This document shows, piece after piece, positions 25,744 to 36,147 of a stretch of DNA of 64,000 bases. A program made the translations under genes and the position numbers. Within the stretch, counting starts at the first letter, position 1; every line of letters starts with the position of its first letter. The notes beneath the pieces were generated by a model. The model worked only from the letters and a program-made list of their open reading frames with translations. It was not told the origin of the DNA and did no database searches. This stretch comes from Alnus glutinosa (lineage: Eukaryota > Streptophyta > Magnoliopsida > Fagales > Betulaceae): positions 18,190,501 to 18,254,500 of the forward strand of contig NC_084896.1 in the NCBI RefSeq assembly GCF_958979055.1, written 5' to 3'.

Positions 25744-26833
25744 TCTGTTACACAGCAAGGGGACTTAGGGGAGCCTATGAATACTGTAATATAGCGGCTC
25801 TTGCTGCTGCTGACTTAAATTAGAAACAAATTTTGAATATATTGTTTTTATTACAATTTTGTTTCTAAGTTGAATAAGATTCACAAAAAAAATCAATAAA
25901 AACAATATACTATAAGATTATGCTGTCATAATAAACAAATTGGAGTGTTTATATGATCGTGCATGATTTAAAAACTTTCATGACTGCGTAGCCCACGACC
26001 CATTATAGGTTTGTGTCTATCACAAAGTAATTGAAATGGAATAACAAACATACAAATTAGAAAGCACGGTTGTTCAAATGTAAACCCAACATTACACATC
26101 CAGCAAACATTAAAAAAACAAGAGAAAAGAAAAGAATATTACAAATTCAAAACAACGTCATTTTTGGTATTAAACACCAAAATGACGTTATGGTAAATAT
26201 ATATATAGGGTATGCAGATAATAGATTTTTACTAACCGTATTAACAGTTAATATCCGCTTGCAAGTACAATCTTAGAAATAATTATTGCTGGGTACCACC
26301 AACTTGATGGGTGAGAGTCACATCTTACGTCAACAGACTCACAATTATGTCTTCCATCTATTCACATATATCAACATATTGGTTAGAAGGGTTGTTTCTT
26401 GTTCTAAAAATGCAAAAATAATTAAGAATTGTCGAAGGGAAGAGCATTCTTAATAGCCTAACCAAATTTTATTAGCCAAAATAGTTAAAAATCACATTTT
26501 TTTTTTTATTTTTTTATTTTTATTTTAGCTATCTATTTTTTTAAAGCACTCCTACAGCTTCACCATATTAACTATCTATTTTCACTATTTCATTTAAATA
26601 TTCTTTTTTAAATATTTTTTTGTTCTTTCTCTAACATTTATATAGGCCCCGTTTGAAAACTCTCTTGTGCTCCCCTCCCCTTGGGTTTTTTTTTGAATAA
26701 TTGAAAATTAAAATTTATGTGATGTAAATTTGATATAATTTATATGGAAAAGTGAAAAAAATTTGTATTATAGTGAGTTTTTTCCTAACATAGTAATGGT
26801 TATATTTTTTAATATTTATTTTATCCTAACGAT

Positions 26834-26874
<41 letters not shown>

Positions 26875-27186
26875 CGGTCATATATATATATATATATATT
26901 AAAAAAAAAGGAAAAAAAAAAAAAGAAAAGAAAAAAAAAAAGGGAAGTGTAAACGTTTTTTTGAAAAATTTTGATTTTTTTTTTTTACTAACAGTCATAT
27001 CCACCTCTTCATATTTTTGAAAATTTGTTTCTCCCGGTTCTCATCCAATACTGCGTAGAAAATAGAAATGAACATTTGCTTTTGAGTGTGAAAAAGAAAT
27101 TAAAACAATACTTAAAAAATTTATTTTGTAGTAATAAGCTTAATCGTTAATCGTAATCCCTAAAAAAAAGTAGTAATAAGCTTCCT
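25744..27186. other. Intergenic: 3' UTR of the LMBD2-like gene, low-complexity DNA, upstream region of the TNL pseudogene
   Basis: 25744-25920 is probably 3' UTR and contains two imperfect stem pairs (TAGAAACAAA/TTTGTTTCTA near 25820-25870 and TATATTGTTTTTATT/AATAAAAACAATATA near 25837-25911). 26500-26990 is dominated by poly(T), a (TA)n run and poly(A)-like purine tracts; open frames there are artefacts. No gene seen. Confidence 0.6.
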
Positions 27187-28223
27187 ATGGCTTCTTCCAT
27201 GACCTTCCAAGGAGCCTCTTCCTCATCCTCTTCCATCACCCGTCCATGGCCTTACGATGTATTCCTGAGCTTCAGAGGCCAAGATACCCGTGACAATTTT
27301 ACTGCTCATTTATACGACGCTTTGCTCGAAAAGGGAATCTATACCTACATGGATGACAAACTTAGAGGAGGAGAGGACATTTCACCGGCACTTTTCAAAG
27401 CCATCAAAGAATCAAGAACTGCAATCATTGTACTCTCTGAAAACTATGCTTCATCCCCATGGTGCTTGGGCTAGCTGACGGAAATCCTTGAGTGTAGGGA
27501 AACGAACCAGCAAATTGTTATGCCAGTGTTTTACAAAGTAGATCCATCGGACGTCCAACATCAAAGAAAGAGTTTTGGTGAAGCATTAGCCAAACATCAA
27601 GGCAGATTCGAGGAGGACACGGTGCAGAAGTGGAAGACAGCCCTAAACAAAGTGGCCAATTTCTCCGGCTGGCATCTACAACAGGGGTATTTCAGACCAC
27701 ACATGTCCCTTTATTCTATATTTTTTTTTTCTTCTAATTAATTATAATCATTCCTTCCTTTTATATACACACACATGACATACATATAGGCCTTTTGAAA
27801 TTCCAACCAATTTAAAATACTAGGGTCTACCTGAATGTAATACTTAAACTTTTGGGGTATTTTACTAGATTTTAAAGTTTAGTGGGAATTTTATCAGATT
27901 ATTATTGAATGGAGCAAGATGAAAAAAAAAATGCCATTTAATAAAAGATTAAGCATTTTGGAACTAAATAAAATCTTCTGATAAAAAAACATTAAAAAAA
28001 AAAAGAAAAAGAAAAGTACGAGTCTAATTAAGTGAGGACTTGTGATCAATCCATAGGAGGATTGAGATTTTGGAAGGGAAGATTAAATCATATCTTGTTG
28101 CCTACCATTATCATTAGTTACAAAGAAAAAAAATGTATGTAAATCATGTTCCTATGTCTTTTCATGTGACTGCTCCAACTCACTAAATGTTTTTTTTTTT
28201 TAATCTTTTGCATTGGAAGGAAT

Positions 28224-28257
28224 GAATTTAAATTTATCCAAAAAATATTTATCCAAA
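28224..28257 (+). repeat. 15-bp tandem microduplication in TNL exon 2
   Basis: ATTTATCCAAAAAAT occurs twice back to back near the start of exon 2 (about 28230-28260), duplicating the residues FIQKI in frame. It does not itself break the frame. Confidence 0.7.
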
Positions 28258-29162
28258 AAATTGTTCAAGTGTTCTCAAGAATGGTAAGTCATACATACTT
28301 GAATGCTGCCAAGTATCCAATTGGAATAGAGTCTCGTGTATAGGACATCAATGTGCTTTTATGTATTAGAATGAATGACAAACGCATGGTAGGAATCTTC
28401 AGAGTTGGTGGAATTGGTAAGACAACTATTGTCAAAGCTATCTATAACTTGATTGCTTATCAATTTGAAGATAGTTGTTTTCTTGCAAATGTTAGAGAAA
28501 ATTCAAAGCAAGAATGCGGTCTAGTCCAATTGCAAGAGACACTTCTTTCGGAGATCCTAGACGAATCAAGTTTGAAGGTTCTCAATGTTGATCGAGGAAT
28601 CAATGTCATAAAGCAAAGGCTTTGCAGTAAAAGGGTTCTTTTAATTCTTGATGATGTGGATCAGTTGATCCAATTAGAAACGTTATCCGGAGAACGTGAT
28701 TGGTTTGGTTTGGGAAGTAGAATCATCATAACAACTAAAGATGAACATCTTCTAAGCATAAAGTTGATTTAAAATACAAGATGAATGAATTGGATCACAA
28801 CAAAGCTCTTCAAATCTTTAGTCATGCCTTTCAAAGTGATAAACCTAATGATGATTTTGTAGAACTCACAAAACATGCACTACGTTATGCTGGGGGCCTC
28901 CCACTAGCTTTAACACTGCTTGGTTCGGATCTATATGGAAGAGACAGATATCATTGGAAAAGTACAAAAGAATTCCTGAAAAAAATATTCATGAAAAGCT
29001 TAAAATAAGTTATGATGGATTGGAGGAAAGTGAGAAGAATATTTTTCTTGACATTGCTTGTTTCTTCAAAGGGCATAATGTAGAATATGTCACTAAAATA
29101 CTATACAGTTGGTTGATGACACTATGAGAATGTTTCATTAGATTATTATTGTCAACTGTGTT

Positions 29163-31460
29163 ATGGTGAGTTCGTCCCGTCGGTGGTCAGTAGAGTCCAA
29201 GGAGTTCGCTTTGTCGATAGTGGGTGGTTTCACAGGTATTAGGATTCATGAACGTCGAAAAGGAGTGTCGAGGTCCATTCTTATAGACAAAGATGAGGCT
29301 GCATGGTTGCTTAAGTCGTATCATGATCTGGTTACGGCTCAGGACTGTAGAGTGTTCTGGAATCAATCCGTCTCGGGTTTTCCGCGGATTCTTGCTCAAC
29401 AACGTGCAAATAGGCATGGTTACTTTCTCACCTTAGAAGAATATGAGGGAAGAAGAAGGAAAGGATCTGTCTTGGTGCCAAAAGGAAGGTTTGGAGAAGG
29501 GTGGAAGCGCTTTGGGGAGGAGATTCGGTTAGCTCTCAATTATCTGCTCGCTGGCAGTTTCCCGAAGCATGCCAAAGGTAAGGAAGAGCCACAGTATCAT
29601 TCTGAGAGGAGGAGGAGTTACGCTGATGTGCTGAGAGCTTCCATGCCGAAAGATACGACTTCTTTTTATGCTACGGAGGAAGATTCCCGGATCCGGGCAA
29701 CGGTTCCGGCGAAGGGTTGTCGTGATCAGGCGGTTTTAACGGCAAATTTGGATTCGGCGAATCAGGCTGGGCTGAAGTTAGATATGTTGGAGAAGGAATT
29801 TCCGGCGGAACTTGCTGGGCCGAAGACAGTAGAGATGAAGAAGGTTTTTCCGGCGTATCCTGCCGGGATGAAGATTCAAAATTCACTCTCTGCTTCGTCG
29901 AGCAGTGAGATTGAGTCAGACCTAAAGGGTAGGGGGGCGGGCTCTAGTCCCGCTATGTTGGCCACTGCAGCACGCAAGTCTCACGTCGATGATTGCCTCG
30001 AGTTGCGCAGTATCAGGAAGACGTTAGAGACATTGTACATGGAAGTCGAGCAGTGCCTGGATCGTGTGCATTTGTGGGAAGAAGAGTTGATGGGTAGGTC
30101 CAATTCTTTGGGCTCCAGCTTCTCTCGGCCCAATATCTCGATACTCGATAGACCCTCCTCGACCCATGGTCCTTCAAAGCTTGCTCAACCTTCTAAAGGG
30201 AAAGCACCTCTGCAGTTTCTAATCAAAAGGCCCAAGTTTTTATTTAAGCCCAAGGCAGGGTCGGTTCTGCGCCCCATTCCAGCTCGCCAGTTCTCGTTGG
30301 ACGCTGGTGCTTCCACTTCTGCGGTGCAGTCGAAGTCGTTGGGTTTGGGGTCGGCCGTCTCGCGGTCTGTGTGCAGACCAGGATTCACTGGCCGGGTCTA
30401 TCAGCGTCGGAAGAGGCCGATCCAGCGTTCTTCGGCAGTCTGGAGAGTTAAGACAGGGCAGCCCATCCAGGATGCAGGAACTTACCAGGACAGGGAGAAG
30501 GAGGCGAGTTCTTCGAAGATTGGGGATCAAGAATCATCTCCGGCGTCCGAGGTGGTGCTGGGTGGTGGGGCTGGAGTGCCAAAAGTCTTGCAGCTAGCAG
30601 ATAGACAGTCAGAGGAGTCTGTCGCTTCTTTACCTGGGCTGGATTCTGACGGCTCTCGGCAGTCTGGGTTCAACTCAACGGCAGTTTCAGAGACTTCCGA
30701 TCCAGGAGAGAGGGGTACTGTCGTTGGCAATGATCTCAGCTTGGCTGTGTCGGCAGAGGGTGGAGGTCTTCTGGTGACTCCTCAGGTGAGAACTTCACAG
30801 CCGAGTGTTGGAATGGGTATCTCTGGGCTTGATGTGGACCCAGTGTCTCAGAGGCAGGGAGTAGGTAGTCTTGAGTTGGTGATGGTTTCCGCTGTAGAAG
30901 GAGAAGTGGGTATCGTTTCAGAAGTTTTTTTAATGGGTCCTCCGATGGATATTTGCCTCTGGAAAGGATTAGGAGACATAATGGAGAGTGGGGCTTCTGT
31001 TGAATGTGTGGTGGATGAGAAGTGTGCTCAATTTGAATGTTCTTCGATGCTGCTTGAGCATTTTCATGAAGGACTCCTGCTGCAAGAACATTCCAGAGAC
31101 GGTGAGGGGGAATTTTAGAGCTATGAGCCGTTAGTTATTGCTCCACTGGCAGTGGAAGATGCAGACAGGCAGAGAGTATCACCTAGATGGGTGTTGGAAA
31201 GAATTAAGAGGTATTATCCAAGCATTGGGCTTTCTTGTGGTCACTTTGAGGACAGATTGTTGGCTTTGTTTGAGGAAATTGAAGTGGCTAGAGACCTCTC
31301 TTTGGCAGATTCCAAGTCTAAGTTTACGCCTGCTAAAGGGGTGAAGGGGAAGAGAGAATTAAATAGGCTGACTTGGTCTGTTAATTATGAGAAGAAAGGG
31401 GCTCAGTCTGAGAGAGGTAGGCAGAAGGGTAGGGGCACATCTCGATATTATGACGCCTAA
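29163..31460 (+). pseudogene. L1 ORF1 (gag-like RNA-binding protein), one nonsense codon
   Basis: Starts at the ATG at 29163 and is open to a TAG at 31116-31118 (651 residues); the same frame continues to TAA at 31458-31460. The N-terminal part (about 1-150) is basic and carries a sequence typical of plant L1 ORF1 (VFWNQSVSGFPR, GRFGEGW); the middle is Ser/Pro-rich; the C-terminal piece after the stop reads VSPRWVLERIK and ends in a basic tail. L1 ORF1 binds the element RNA to form the transposition particle. The final TAA overlaps the ORF2 start by ten bases. No zinc knuckle was found. Confidence 0.8.
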
Positions 31461-33640
31461 AATTTTGTCGTGGAATGTTAGAGGGCTTAATGCGATCGAG
31501 AAAAGATTGGAGATTAGAGGGCTTCTAAAGGTTTGGAAGGCGGATATTGTTTGCTTGGTGGAGACGAAGATGGCAGTTATTTCTAGAGAGGTGGTGCGAA
31601 GTCTTTGGGGCTGCATTCACGTTGATTGGTGTTATTTAGGTGCCAACGGAGCATCGGGTGGGATTCTGCTAATGTGGGATAGAAGGGTGGTGGAGAAAGT
31701 GGAGGAGTGTATAGGTAGATACTCTGTTGCTTGTTCTTTGCGCAACACTGGTGATAATGTAATTTGGGCGTTTGGGGGTGTTTATGGTCCGAATGATGAC
31801 AGGGAGAGGAGGGTGTTGTGGGATGAGTTAGCTGGATTGATGAGTTGGTGGGAGATGCCTTGGTGTATTGGGGGGGATTTTAATGTGGTTCGCTTTCCCA
31901 GTGAGAGATCTAGTGGTGCTAGCTTCTCGGCAGCTATGGAAGAGTTCTCAGACTTCATTTTCTTGCATAATCTGGTGGACTTACCCCTGGAGGATGGTCA
32001 GTTTACTTGGTCTAATGGTCAGGAAGATCTTATTTGGTCTAGAATTGATAGATTCTTAATTTCTTCGGAGTGGGAGGAACGCTATCCTGATGTGTCTCAG
32101 AAGAGATTGACAAGGCTTTTCTCTGATCATTTTCCCTTGTTATTGGATTGTGGGACAAATAGAGGAGGAAACAGGTATTTTAAGTTTGAAAACATGTGGC
32201 TGAAATACGAGGGTTTTGTTGATCAGGTTCAAACGTGGTGGATGTCTTATGATTTTTCTGGTTTGCCAAGCTTCGTTTTGGCCAATAAATTGAAGGCTTT
32301 GAAAGCTGACTTGAGGAAATGGAATGAAGAGGTGTTTGGTGATCTAGGGAAAAAGAAGAAAGAATTATTGGAGGGTATTCGAGAGCTGGATTTAATCGAA
32401 GAATGCCGCTGTCTTGAGGAGGACGAAAAAATTCGTAGGGTGGATATGGCGAGAGAGATGGAGAAGACCCTTCTTTTTGAGGAAATGAGCTGGAGGCAAA
32501 AGTCTAGAGCGTTGTGGTTAAAGGAGGGGGATAAGAATACAAAATTTTTTCACAGGATGGCCAACTCACATCGCAAATTCAATCAAGTGGATTCTTTGAA
32601 TATTAACGGTATAATTTCAAGAAATCCTACGGAGATTAAGGAGCATTTAGTTAACTTTTACGACAAGCTGTACTCAGAGAACTGTTCCTGGCGGCCTAGG
32701 GTGGAGGGCCTATCTTTTTTATCCATTGATGAGGAGGAGAGCACCTGGCTAGAAAGAGCTTTTGAGGAGAAGGAGGTGTGGGATGTTATCAGGGACTTGA
32801 ATGGAGATAAGGCGCCGGGCCCTGACGGATTCACTACGGCTTTCTTTCAAAAGTGTTGGGGCTTTTTAAAAACTGACATTATGAATGTTTTTGCAGAATT
32901 TCATGCTCGAGGCAAGCTTGAAAAGATTCTGAATACTACTTTTGTCACTTTGATTCCCAAGAAGACTGGTGCCATGGATGTGAGAGATTTTCGCCCTATT
33001 AGCTTGATTGGGGGGATTTACAAGATTATTTCAAAGGTTCTTGCAAACAGATTTAAGTCCGTTGTGGGCAAGATTATCTCCAACACTCAGAATGCGTTTA
33101 TTGGTGGTAGACAAATATTAGACTCTGTGCTTATTGCAAATGAATGTGTGGATAGTCATATTCGATCGGGGGAACCTGGACTTCTGTGTAAGCTGGATTT
33201 GGAGAAGGCTTATGATCATGTGAACTGGGACTTCTTGCTTTATTTGTTGCAGAGATGTGGTTTGGGGGAAAAATGAAGGAAGTGGATACGCTTTTGTATT
33301 TCTACAGTGAGATTTTCTATTCTTGTAAATGGAACCCCAGCCGGTTTTTTTAGTAGCTCTCGTGGGTTGCGACAAGGAGATCCTCTTTCTCCTCTGTTGT
33401 TTGTGGTGGTTATGGAGGCTTTGAGTCGGATGTTGACAGCCGCTTTGGATCAGGGTAATTTGACTGGGTTCTCAGTGGGCTCCAGGGATTCCGAGGCCGT
33501 AGTTGTGAATCACCTGTTGTTTGCGGATGACACTTTGATCTTTTGTGGCGCTCAAGAAGAACAGATTCGACATCTGAGATGTATTTTCTTATGCTTTGAG
33601 GCAGTTTCTGGCTGAGAATTAATTTAGAAAAATCAGAAAT

Positions 33641-33764
33641 CGTCCCTATTGGTGGAGTAGAGGATGTCGAAAGGCTGGCTAATCTTCTTGGATGTAGAGA
33701 AGCAACCCTACATCCAAGAAGATTAGCCAGCCTTTCGACATCCTCTACTCCACCAATAGGGACG
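33641..33764. repeat. Perfect 57-bp inverted repeat with 10-bp loop
   Basis: 33641-33697 is the exact reverse complement of 33708-33764, with AGAAGCAACC between. The left arm is the normal ORF2 coding sequence; the right arm plus loop tail is an insertion between the codons for REA and SLP of the L1 frame. In RNA or single-stranded DNA it would fold into a very stable hairpin. Confidence 0.95.
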
Positions 33765-34874
33765 GCTTCTCTGCCTATGACTTATTTGGGTTTGCCGTTG
33801 GGTGCTTCTTACAAGTCCACCTCTATTTGGAATGGTGTTATTGAAAAAATGGAAAGGAGGTTGGCGGGTTGGAAGCGGATGTACTTGTCGAAGGGTGCTC
33901 GGTTGACTCTTATTAATAGTAAGCTCTCCAACATCCCCATTTATTATTTATCATTGTTTCCTATTCCAGTGAGGGTGGCTAATCGTCTTGATAAAATTCG
34001 AAAGGATTTTCTTTGGGGTGGCATTGGTGACGAGACCAAATTTCATCTAGTTAATTGGAACAAGATTTGCACACCTTTGCCTACAGGTGGGTTGGGAGTT
34101 CACAATTTCATCCAGCTCAATCGAGCTCTCTTGGGTAAGTGGCTGTGGAGATATGGTAGGGGGAGAGAGGCTTTATGGCGTTTGGTGATTGATGCCAAGT
34201 TTGAGAGTTTAAAGGGGGGGTGGTGTTCGAAAGAGGCTTCGGGTTCATTTGGAGTAGGTGTATGGAAGCATATTAGGAGGGGGTGGGAGGAATTTCGTAA
34301 TTTTGTTCGGTTTGAACTGGGGAATGGATCAAATATTAGCTTTTGGCAAGATTGGTGGTGTGAGGATAGATCCTTGGAGCAATGCTTTCCAGCTCTTTTT
34401 CGTATAGCAAGGAATAAAGACGCGACGGTAGAAGATAATTTGGTGGTTCATAATGGTGCTATTCAGTGGAATGTTCTATTCACGCGACATATTCAGGATT
34501 GGGAGTTGGATATGGTCATTTCTTTCTTCGATCGTCTATACTCCAGTTCGGCTCGACATGGGGAGGGTGACAGGTTAGTGTGGAATCCCTCTAGAAAAGG
34601 TCTATTTGAGGTGAGATCCTTCTACAAAGAGCTTATTAGGAAAGGTGGCCCCGTTGTCCCATGTTTTCCTTGGAAGAATATTTGGCGTGTTAAGGCTCCA
34701 ACTAGGGTGGCCTTCTTCGTTTGGTCAGCTGCTTTGGGCAAAATTTTGACGCATGATAACTTGCGTAAGAGGAAGGTGATAGTAATTGAGTGGTGTTGTT
34801 TATGTAAGAAGAGTGGGGAGTCTATTGATCACTTGTTGCTTCATTGCGAGGTAGCCCAGACTCTTTGGAGCTTT

Positions 34875-36147
34875 TTTTGATAAGTAATAATCTGACTTTA
34901 TTAAAAGCGTCAGGCGCCCCTTAGTACACCGGCAGTATACAAGACAACGCAATGCTTGAAAATAAAAAAACAGCCCTAAAAAAGAGAGAAGGAAACCCAC
35001 CGAAACCAACCCACAAAATCCCATTCATACAAGGAAGATAAAACACCCCAACCCCATCCAAACCCTCAGAACCCAACACCCAATAACCCCAACCCCGACC
35101 CTCAACCTACCGAACCTGAGCCTTTCCTCTCCTACTCCAAGGACGCACACTCACACCGTCGTAGTTGATGGAGCTCTTCAAATTCTGCAGTTCCCTCCTT
35201 CCTTTGTTCTTCTGCCGCTTCCCCATAGTATCCCGATGAAAATCCTCCTCAATGTCATCCAACATAGCCAGGGCTGCATCTTCATACACCGCACCATCGG
35301 ACTCCCACTCCAATAGCAGATCAGGAGGAATAAACCCCAGGGGGTGGGGAGAGTCACCTATTTCTCCCTGATCCCACACAACAATCTCCCCAGAATTACT
35401 AAACCCTACCGGCCACTTCTGAGATTGGATACAACCATTCGGAGTGGGATTCTCACCCTTGACATCTGACTTCGCTGTATCAACGTTCAAGGGGGGAGGA
35501 TCTTTCGGGAGAAGGAACCCGCGCCGAAGACCCACACCCCCAATCGACTTCGGCAGAATCTGCTCCACAGCCCCGTCCAAAACCTGGGATGTACCCGAAC
35601 ACTGCGACTTCGGCGAGCCCAAGGCAATCACAGCCTCATCAATCAGAGATTTATCCATCTTACTCGTTTTAGCCTTCGATTTCCGCTGATACCTCATGAT
35701 CGATTTTGTTTCGGACGGGTAAATGAGAGACCCACTGTCCGTCATCACAGGAAGAGACAATCGAATCCTCTCACCCAGAGCAACCGCACCCGAAGATGGG
35801 AATTCAAAACCTTTAGTACCCGCCTCCAGACCCCCAAGTGCATCCGGAGTTTCCCCCGTGGTATCACCCTCCCTCAAAGACGCGCCTACCTTGGACCCCC
35901 CACCGGTAGCCGAAGAGCCCAACCTCCTACCCAAGGCAGAAACATCCGCAAACTTCCCTACCTGCCGACGGAGAGACGAAGTTTCTGGCGCACTAAGAGC
36001 AACGCCTACGTGGTCACGCCCAGCACCGACAGACGAATCACCAATCTCCCCAAGCTGAAGAACCTCTACGTCCGACCTCACCCCAGCTGACAAAAGCCTC
36101 TCAACGGAACTAACCTCCGACTTCGACGCCTCCGGTGGGGAGGAAAG
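34875..36147 (-). mobile_element. Nested L1 derivative carrying ORF1 but no ORF2 (HAL1-like)
   Basis: Flanked by the perfect 18-bp duplication CAGACTCTTTGGAGCTTT at 34857-34874 and 36148-36165. On the minus strand it runs from a 5' truncation at 36147 through an open ORF1 part (to 35107), a GT-rich 3' UTR of about 150 bp, the family 3' motif (TCTTGTATACTGCCGGTG, GGCGCCTGACGC) and a poly(A) end at 34875-34882. No endonuclease or reverse transcriptase sequence lies between the ORF1 stop and the 3' UTR. It must have moved with the help of an autonomous L1 that shares its 3' end. Confidence 0.85.
35107..36147 (-). CDS. ORF1 C-terminal part of the nested HAL1-like element
   Basis: The frame is open from the 5' truncation at 36147 to the stop at 35107-35109, about 346 codons without a break; the first in-frame start-like codon is TTG at 36091-36093, but the true start is lost. 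It is Ser/Gly/Pro-rich and ends in an acidic patch (LAMLDDIEEDFHRD) and a basic tail (GKRQKNKGRREL, SRRGKAQVR), the same pattern as the C-terminus of plant L1 ORF1. The sequence differs clearly from ORF1 of the host L1, so it comes from another lineage. Confidence 0.75.
   Translation of the reverse strand, partial: LSSPPEASKSEVSSVERLLSAGVRSDVEVLQLGEIGDSSVGAGRDHVGVALSAPETSSLRRQVGKFADVSALGRRLGSSATGGGSKVGASLREGDTTGETPDALGGLEAGTKGFEFPSSGAVALGERIRLSLPVMTDSGSLIYPSETKSIMRYQRKSKAKTSKMDKSLIDEAVIALGSPKSQCSGTSQVLDGAVEQILPKSIGGVGLRRGFLLPKDPPPLNVDTAKSDVKGENPTPNGCIQSQKWPVGFSNSGEIVVWDQGEIGDSPHPLGFIPPDLLLEWESDGAVYEDAALAMLDDIEEDFHRDTMGKRQKNKGRRELQNLKSSINYDGVSVRPWSRRGKAQVR

Noticed and set aside
26763..27020. 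Open frames on both strands in poly(T)/poly(A) DNA
   Set aside because: They consist of Phe, Lys and Ile-Tyr runs from homopolymers and (TA)n; no coding signal.
31868..32059. 63-codon frame inside L1 ORF2
   Set aside because: Shadow of the endonuclease coding region.
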